A DNA stretch of 64,000 nucleotides from Circinella umbellata (Eukaryota > Mucoromycota > Mucoromycetes > Mucorales > Lichtheimiaceae). The translations under genes were made by a program, and so were the position numbers. Location of the stretch: the NCBI GenBank assembly GCA_025093555.1, contig JAIWNF010000001.1, forward strand, positions 496,001-560,000, given 5' to 3'. The notes below the pieces were generated by a model. It worked only from the letters and a program-made list of their open reading frames with translations. It was not told the DNA's origin and did not search any database. This document shows positions 56,219 through 64,000 of the stretch, one piece after another. Each line of letters starts with the position of its first letter. Within the stretch, counting starts at the first letter, position 1.

Positions 56219-57003
56219 ATTTAACAAGACTAAGTCAGGTAAAAATGAAGAGAAGGGATGGGCAGCAGCTAATGAGCCCGAAGGAAAAAAAAAAGGTAGA
56301 GAGAAAAGAAAGGGGAGGACAACACAATTTCCGAGGGGCAGCGGACCAAATAAACCTCGATTTGTAGAAAAAAAAATTTTTTTCGAAAGAGGTTTGACTT
56401 TGTTTATAATACAAAATATACAGTGTCCGATTGACGAATGATGTTACAGTATACATAGATTGTTGACTTGATTTCACTGGTTATTGTTTTTTTAATGATT
56501 TTGGTTACTGATATTATAATCATTATACTACTGCGCCAAGTTTTTTTTTAAAAAAAAAAAATAATTATCTACATCTATACATAGGCTCATAAACCAATCA
56601 ACCATAAAACGGATTTTTTTTATTAATATTCAAAAATAATTTTTCCCTGGAATTAATTTTGAAACGAAGATAATTCAATTTATCCGTTCTATTCAATGCT
56701 GTTTCACACAGAACGAATGAGCAAATCGAAAATTACACATATATGGCAATGACCAAACAAATTGCTATTTGATTGATGCAAAAGAAAAAAAGAAGAAAAA
56801 AAAGTCAAAGTAATTATAGAACTTATGAGTGCACATGACTTTAAATGTAACTATGCACATTTATTTGGGATGTTTTAATAGAAATTCAAAAGGATTTTAG
56901 TTTAACATATATTATAATTCTTCTAAGAATCCTAAAGAATTCCTTTTTAATATGGAAAAAAAAACCCTGTTCCCTTTTCATTTCCTGAGTATTCGATATG
57001 AAA
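56219..57003. other. Intergenic, eEF3 upstream region
   Basis: No gene seen. The first ~200 bp upstream of the eEF3 start are A/G-rich on the plus strand, so the sense strand of the leader is pyrimidine-rich (TTTTTTTCCTTCGG-like), a common feature of strong fungal promoters and leaders. Confidence 0.45.
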
Positions 57004-57995
57004 CTAAAACAATTTTTTGTTATTGGTCGCCCAAACTTCAAAACTTTCTTGAGGCCGACCCAATAATAGTGGTAAACCTCTCGAAATTGGACTAACAAAC
57101 TGATAGGTTGCCATATAATAAGCCATAGAATTTGTTTCTCCAGCATTGATAAAAAAATCATACATTTCTTGAACGGAAACTTGCTTATATGAAATATTAC
57201 GACCCGTCACCTTGGAAATAATCGCAGCTCTTTGTGCTGGAGTTTTAACGTCGCCGATCAACTCGTAAGCCACATCTTTGTGCTTCTCAATAGGTTCCAC
57301 CAATATTCTTGCAGCCACATGACCGATATCGCTTGGTGAAATCCACTCTTGCTTTTTGGGATTATTATTGTTATTATTTACACAGAATAGTTTAATTAAC
57401 CAAAAAGAAAAGAACAATAACTTTTTTTTTTTTTCAAAAAAAAATAAATAAATAATAATTTTCCCCATACATCTTATATACAAACCTGTTCATCTGGATC
57501 AGCCGAATCCACAATCTCGTTATCGTTTTTGATAGTATTATAATCCGTCATATTGGTCATAAAATTAGTAGGTCTGAGTACCACATGATATCCTCGATCT
57601 TTAATTGCATATAATGCGTCCTCTGCTTGTTGGTGTACATGTACAACATTATAACTACGCCATGGCAATCGTCTTGCTGACAATTCAACAATTTGTTTTA
57701 CGCCAGCGGCGTACGCCTTTGTACCAAACTTGATCTTTATCTTGTCGAGATCTTCACGATCGGCGATAAGCAAGAATAGACGCGTATGCCCAGCAATAGA
57801 ATTTTCAAACGCTGTCAAATCATCGTAATCACCTTGGACAACAGTAACATTGTCAGCCTTGATTATTTTTTCTGGAGAACGCGCGTAGACCGTGATTTGT
57901 ACTCCCCGTTTTATGAGTTCAGGAATGATTACTGATCCAATTCTACCTGTTCCTCCAAGTATGTAAATACGTTCTTTTCCTTTTTCAACAGTCAT
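57004..57995 (-). CDS. NmrA-like NAD(P)-binding protein (atypical SDR)
   Basis: Two exons (57995-57486, 57351-57004) encode 285 residues. The Rossmann dinucleotide motif is IYILGGTGRIGSVIIPEL at residues 10-27, followed by TVYARSPEKI and VVQGDYDDLTAFENSIAG. VKQIVELSARRLPW and LRPTNFMTNM match the NmrA/SDR_a5 family; the classical SDR Tyr-x3-Lys is absent, as usual for these proteins. SPSDIGHVAARILVEPI and the LIGDVKTPAQ segment continue the family pattern. Members act as redox sensors or as NAD(P)H-dependent reductases such as QOR2-like enzymes. The substrate is unknown. A poly-T and TAAATAAATAA region lies inside the intron. Confidence 0.87.
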
Positions 57996-60250
57996 TGGTT
58001 TTGGTACTTGTATGGTTACAAGGTGGGAAAAAAAAAGGGAAAGAGAGAAAGGAAAAAAGAAAATGCCTTTTTATTTTATACTTCGAATAGAAGCCTTTAT
58101 ATATGTGTATTGAGGGGCACCTGACTAACATGTTGTACATTGTTTACATATACAACCCAAACTATAATTATGCATCCCGCTCTGCATGACTGTTGTATTT
58201 CGTGTTTCTTCGTCTTTGGGTAACATACTAATAGTTCATCGCCCCAAAAGTGTTAAGAAATTAAAAAGTGGGGTTCTTTTTGTTGTTCCTTTTCGAGGAG
58301 TATATAAAAAATGTGCTTATCGAAACAGAGAAGATGCTAACTTTCTATGTGCAACGATGAACAAGATATATCGAAGCAAAAAGACTTTTGATAGATTATT
58401 ATATTTTCTAATGTTTTAAATACTACTTGCGACTAGCATTATATTATATATCATTGTATCTAAGCAATAAAAAATATTTATTCCAATAATGCATAAAAGT
58501 AAAGTGGTGTATATAACTTTTATATAATGATACAACCTGTGTTAAGTACTTAATAGGTATAAAGAAGCAGAACATTGTAACCTTAAAACAAAAAACCTAC
58601 TTATCAGGAAATAATGTAACATGTGATACAATCAAGCATACAATAACAACATCAAAATGTTTTATAATCTTTTGTTAAAATATAAACGTAACTAGTAAGC
58701 CAACAAATTATTATTAATTTCATGCTTACACATCTCAAACAGAAGACGATAATCATATTTTGCGCCTAGTTTGTTACGTACGAAATATATACTGTTATTA
58801 TAGTGTTGCTGGGATAGAACTAGTTAATATGGAAACTTGAGGTCGACAATGCAGCCAAAATAATAAACACAAGAGAAAAAAAAACACCCTTCCAATTTTT
58901 GTTGGGTTTAAATGTATACATGTCGACGTGGATCATGATAATAATAGCATGTAAACAGCATTACTATTAATTCGATATGAGCTGATTCCACAACATTAAA
59001 GTTGATCATGATGTACGTATCTACTGTTTCTCTTCCTACTTATTTTTATGTCATATTAAATCTATAAAAGATGAAAAAGAAATAATATCCACAAAATTGT
59101 ACTCTTTCTCGCCAAATATGATAAGATTTATAGATCTTATGGTATATTATTTTGTTTAATAGCACATTTCAAGTGTAATGTTATACATGTTATTTAGTTA
59201 TTTAATTATACGTTTAGCACCTTCTGGAGGCAGGTTTCTATATTATTAATAAAATCATCATTTTTTTTTCTTTCTACATATTCCTTTCTTTTTTATTCTA
59301 ATATCACTCTATTCTCCAACACCGGCTCTCATCCTCCCCCTTTCTATAAAGTGTTTTTAGTTCAATATTTATTTTTATATACTGCTTTGGAATGAATGAG
59401 TTATTGAAAAGAAAAACTCTCTTGAAATTAAAAATACGTACTAGTAATTAACTGTTATTAATTTTCGTTCAGAAATAAAAAGAATCGATGATGTTTCGAA
59501 ACAAATAATTCACCACATAAAAACTTTCCCTTGCAAAAGTATGTAATAATATTATTTACAGCCAATCTAACCAGTTAGAGAAGTAAAAAAAGTAATATGT
59601 TTATACACGTATATTACATTTCTCTTACTCACGACGCAAGAAAAAAATTGAATTTTCTTCTATTTCTGTCCCCATCTTTAAGTATCACCTATTATTCCTC
59701 TATGATAGGGAATGATGATAGTAACCATGAATACAAATGTATGAAGAAAATGGATGTCTGGGATGTCTAATTGTTTACGCTTATTTATGTTATTCACTGC
59801 GTTTGCCAAGTAAGAAAAAGAACATACTAATCCATATATAGATGCCTGTTCCGTAAAAAATGATTGTGCGTAACACAAAAGATTTTTGCTAGTAAGTCTC
59901 AAATTATCCTAAACTCTTGTCAGCTTTATTCTTTGATCAGCAGATTCGAGTTTGTTAAATAAATTTATGAATCAAATAAACTTTTCAATAATACAGTTAT
60001 ATTATTACTCTGTAAATTTACATTCAAGATATATGATATGACTTGTACGGTGTATTGGTGACACTGGTCGTAAAGTGGTGGCTTTTGCATTTTCTGTCAC
60101 CTTTTTAATTTTTTTTTCCCCGGTCACGTTATCTGAAAACCTAATCCGGATAAATTTGTTTCCATAGAGAACTTGGTAACTGTTTATTATTTTTGAATGA
60201 ATAGTATTATATAATTATTTATCATTTTTATTACTTTTGAAAATATTGAA
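57996..60250. other. Gene-poor stretch with one small frame at 58186-58419
   Basis: AT-rich with no exon chain. The frame at 58186 (77 codons) contains KKLKSGVLFVV and CAYRNREDANFLCATMNKI. The second part distantly recalls the NRDxNAxxNI zinc-ribbon end of TnpB/Fanzor-type proteins, but it lacks the needed paired cysteines. I do not call it a gene. Confidence 0.35.
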
Positions 60251-60868
60251 ATGGACAATAATACTGCTACCAGCACTACCCAAGCCACCACCTACTGCAC
60301 TGGTTGTCATTGCTTTAAACCTACGGAGTTATTTGCTGGCAGACAAAGACAATATAAAACTTGTAAAACTTGCCGGAGCCGTAGAAGCAACGTTGGTAAA
60401 CCAATCGCGGACGATTTGCTTGCTACATTGAAAGAAACAGTGAACTTAATTCCTTCGCGTTACGACAATGACGAAACAGCTGAAATAAACCGAGATGATG
60501 CGTCCATTGAATACTCGTTTAGTGCATACATTCGTCTTGATCAAGAAATGTTGGATATGGACGATCAGCAATTGGTTACGCGTATCCGTGCTAGCATTGA
60601 AGCACGTGATGGATATCATTATTATCAGTACTTCACGCCAAACACCCAATTAAAGTTTGGTAGTACATTTGTTTGTTGCTGCTCTCAGTCATCCGAAACG
60701 CAACGACAAGTTCCAGAGGATCGTCTCAAACGAAGACATACACGGATGGAAACATTCAACTGTGACGGTACCATCCATGGTATGATTGATAGACCTAATC
60801 GCTTTGTACGTGTCACCATCAAGCATCCTACTGGTCATTGTGCTACACCTAATACTAGAAATAAATAA
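60251..60868 (+). CDS. Cys-rich ORF, possibly the N-terminus of a MULE-type transposase
   Basis: The 205-residue frame starts MDNNTATSTTQATTYCTGCH. YCTGCHCFKPTELFAG then TCKTCRSRR gives a CxxC-x(n)-CxxC zinc-binding arrangement. A central stretch without recognised motifs (YSFSAYIRLDQEMLDMDDQQ) is followed by METFNCDGTIHGMIDRPNRF and VTIKHPTGH. The FxCDGxIxxxID...HxxxH pattern resembles, from memory, the N-terminal region of MULE-like elements that are abundant in Mucoromycota. Downstream DNA is AT-rich; a 40-codon open stretch near 60948-61080 may be a relic. It is either a domesticated short gene or a truncated element. Confidence 0.5.
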   Translation: MDNNTATSTTQATTYCTGCHCFKPTELFAGRQRQYKTCKTCRSRRSNVGKPIADDLLATLKETVNLIPSRYDNDETAEINRDDASIEYSFSAYIRLDQEMLDMDDQQLVTRIRASIEARDGYHYYQYFTPNTQLKFGSTFVCCCSQSSETQRQVPEDRLKRRHTRMETFNCDGTIHGMIDRPNRFVRVTIKHPTGHCATPNTRNK

Positions 60869-63800
60869 CGTTTAGAGTTTATTTGTGAGAAATTACATTA
60901 GAATGAAAGCACAAGTCTTGTATTTGGGATATTTTGAACAAATATTCTAATGCAATGGATACACTCTCTCAGAAAAACTCAAGGTTACTTACTAATGGTG
61001 GAATATAAGTCGTTCGAAAAACAATACAAACTTCATGCTAATTCATTTTATCTCAACCAATATGCATCTGGATAGAAAGTGCCAAATATGAGACATTGAA
61101 AAAAAAAATGAGTCTGCTTCAGATTATCGAGCCTGTTTTGTATATCCATTTTTGCCCAATGCGATGAAAAATAAATACTCGGATGATCCTGCCAACACTA
61201 TTCTACTTTTATATTTTAGTTATTTATTTTTGTTCTGTGGATATATGATATGGAAGACGTTGAAGAGCTATTACAGATATTATACTTTTTTTGTTTGCAC
61301 TTGTACAAATTTTTTTTCATCTTTCGGGGTGGCAAACAAACTTAGATCTCTTGTGTTTTTCCTTTTGGTTGATGGCTGCGTAGACATGACCATACGTACC
61401 ATCCATTCTTTTTACAACTTGATAATTATATTATGTACATGAATAGCCGAATGAAAATATCAATTTAGCATTCTGTTTATGGAAGATGTGGTTTGAACAC
61501 ATACCTTACTAAGCGTAATCGTCAAGAACAAATTTTGTTGTCTTAAGTAAATTAAAATTTCTACGTAAAACAATGACTATGGGTAACAAAATAGACCCAA
61601 TAAATATATTATTGCTCCCAACAAATAGGGTTCAATTTAAACATTACTATACATTCGAGAAACAAAACTTTTAATGAGTATTTTCATTATTGCATCCTGC
61701 AGCTATAGTGGGATAGCATTTATAGTGTGAATCAATAAATACTTTCTTTATGTAGGCTATTGTTAACGTAATGGTATTGGTTGATAATTCCAATCATCCC
61801 AAAAACTACATAAACGACTGAATTGGAAAATTAAATGTTTCATTTACTTTCCGGATATATGATTTTCATGCAATTTTTTCAAACAGCTACTTTTTTGACA
61901 TTTTATTTTATTTTCGTCATAATCCCCCCCCCATTACTAATGTGATATATATACATGTATATATTTATTACAAAGACCCTGTCAATTATTTTTGCAACAC
62001 TACCAATCACCATGAAAAGTTTTATAATCGATTTTTTTTTTTTTTACGGTCAAACTTTTTTTTATTTCCCTCGATTTGGATTAGCATTGATAAAACTAAA
62101 TCGAACATTTTTTTTATGTCGGTAAATAAAATAATCAACAATGTTTAGGCGTGAATGAATCGCTTGTGTAGCTTTCGATTATGAAAGAAAAAATCTTCCA
62201 TCGTTTATATATGAGCTATATTATACCCGAGCTTTTAAAAAAAATTTTATCTGATCCATGAACTGCTGTGTGGGTATTTTCAACGCTCACAGTGGGTCTG
62301 AGACCAAGGTCCGATAAATTTAGCAGGACTTCAGACCCACAATGAAATTTCCTCTGTTGAGTCTGTTCCTGAAAAAAAAATTAAAATTGTGAATAAATTC
62401 ACTTAATAAAATATAAGTTTCTGAGGTTGTCCATGTTCACTTTGGTCAATATTTAGTAAACCTTCCAAAATTTGTCCTGGACATCGTACATTGCTTTTTT
62501 TTTACCAGTACGATCATAACATCTCAATGCTGGGAAAGTGTTTTTAAGCATAACCCGACAGATATACAGAAGAAAATTTTATGTCTGATTTACTTTCAAC
62601 ATTCACGAAATGGAATCTTTATGGCATGTTGGAAGCCACAGAAGCTAACCATCAGAATGTAGAATATTGCTTTCAAAATGTGAAAACAGGAAGATATAAT
62701 AAAAAAATGACTCTAATATAACAGCACTTGCTTTCTTTGGTGCTTCTCTTTATAACTTGTACTTTTTAAGTACTGGGAACTTTTACCAAACTTGAACAAC
62801 TAGCTAGACCACATCAACAAATATTTTCGTTGCTGGTTGAGATGGCTGTTTCATGCAAATCAAAAATAATTTATCACGTGTACAAAGCTACTCCTTTTCT
62901 TAAAAATTTGGACTATCGTAGGTACTATCGGATGTCAGCTAAAACCACTTCGAAGGAAGTTTTCGAATATTATTACGTATGGAATAAACTATCAAATTCT
63001 TTAATCTAACTTTCAGATTAAAATCTCTTCATTTTATATGCAGTTTGTATAGAATGAACAGTTTAATAGACCATGAAATATTTTTATTACTTTTTAGTAA
63101 AATACATAATTCAGGAAAAAGTTAAAAGTCTTGAGGATGATAAAGTGAAAAAAGCTTTATGCAGATTAAAGATACAAAGATCTGAAAATATCATTTTTTT
63201 CAAATATCTAAATAAAAAGAATATAGTGAAGTTGTGTTGTTACGGCCCGTTCGGATCATTTTTAATAGAATAAAAAGAAATTATAATAAATTCCGAGTTG
63301 AAGATCCAAGAGAAAAAGAAATAAAGGGCGGTTTTATTTCCAAGAAATTCGATAGGTCAAATATGTACGTACGTAGCCAGGAAAAGAGTTTATTTCAAAT
63401 AAAATGAAGAGTGTGAAAGAATTGTTATTTTGCAAGGAAGAGAAGAAACTATCCTATTTATACTAAATATTTTAGTATCTATTTTTTTTAATCCGAATCC
63501 AATTTCAAGTAAAAATGGACAAAGGTAAACTTAATTATTATTTCTTGTAAATAAAAACACTTCTGGTACTGGTTTATTTAATATAATGAGAATAGTATTT
63601 TAATAATAATAAAGTTGTTATATTGATAAAGAAAATATAAGAAATAGGAAAAGCGAAAGAGGAAAAGAGGAAAAGAGGAAAAGAGAGGAAGAGATGTAAC
63701 ACTCAATGTTTTTTGTTTGTGTTTTTGTTTGTGTTTGTGTTTATGTTTTTTTGTAAAATTGTTTTTTTTTTTTTTTTTTTGTAAATTTGTTTTGCTGCGA

Positions 63801-64000
63801 TTGTATGGACTATGTAAAGTTGTATGTATGTAAGTAATATGTAGTAATTGGGAGAGTGGATAATGAAATATTGGAGCTTAATAATTGAAAGTACAGTAAT
63901 GAGAAATGAGCAATTGAAATAATAATAAAAAGAAATCACTGTCGTTCTTTATGTTGTTCTGATATTTTTTTGGTTAGTTTGTCTATACTTATTTTTAAAT
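60869..64000. other. Gene-poor terminal stretch
   Basis: AT-rich, with frames up to 96 codons that are hydrophobic or low complexity and unsupported. A perfect 10-bp inverted pair GTGGGTCTGA/TCAGACCCAC (62292-62301 and 62331-62340) could form a hairpin with a 29-nt loop. There is a GGAAAAGA repeat at 63652-63690 and a TGTGTTTGTGTTT-like tract at 63715-63750. Confidence 0.4.

Noticed and set aside
58186..58419. Frame with NREDAN considered as a TnpB/Fanzor C-terminal zinc ribbon
   Set aside because: The similarity is limited to a few residues, the paired CxxC motifs are missing, and no RuvC-like sequence lies upstream.

Overview
The window reads as nuclear DNA of an early-diverging filamentous fungus, most likely Mucoromycota (probably Mucorales). 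The evidence is AT-rich, homopolymer-rich intergenic DNA, genes broken by many short GT-AG introns (mostly 50-170 bp), a full-length fungal-type translation elongation factor 3, and fungal-style versions of core eukaryotic genes. I saw no bacterial operon structure, no tRNA or rRNA gene and no CRISPR array.

Layout. (1) 0.7-14 kb is a gene block: a DUF1838-like protein, an FMO/Baeyer-Villiger-type monooxygenase, a rhomboid-like Dsc2/UBAC2 ER protein ending in a CUE domain, and a mitochondrial-type leucyl-tRNA synthetase. (2) 14-29.7 kb is an accessory, repeat-rich island with no recognisable housekeeping gene. It holds three copies of a ~0.65-1.3 kb non-coding repeat, a Gly-rich tandem-repeat ORF followed by a regular series of nine GT-AG introns separating 45-108 nt mini-exons, a GC-rich patch with an inverted repeat and decayed coding sequence, and a second partial copy of the mini-exon module. 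(3) 29.8-41.6 kb is a dense gene block: acetylornithine aminotransferase, BLOC-1 subunit 2, PC4/Sub1, an ABCD4-type transporter, SmE, an R3HCC1L-like protein and a PiT/Pho89 phosphate permease. (4) 41.6-50.2 kb is a second accessory island: a compound microsatellite, an orphan gene with a degraded second copy, a 62-bp tandem repeat inside a fold-back structure, two pogo-like non-autonomous elements and a zinc-finger remnant. (5) 50.7-58 kb carries a SET/MYND protein, eEF3 and an NmrA-like NAD(P)-binding protein. (6) 58-64 kb is gene-poor, with one Cys-rich ORF that resembles transposon-associated zinc proteins.

The genes do not form one pathway. The conserved blocks cover translation (eEF3, mitochondrial LeuRS), splicing and transcription (SmE, PC4), endolysosomal traffic and transport (BLOC1S2, ABCD4), ER quality control (Dsc2), arginine synthesis and phosphate uptake. 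The most unusual content is in the two accessory islands, above all the mini-exon array at 18.8-20.3 kb and its partial duplicate near 28.6 kb. Exon joins, lengths and family names were worked out by eye from reading frames and remembered family motifs; no alignment or database search was run.
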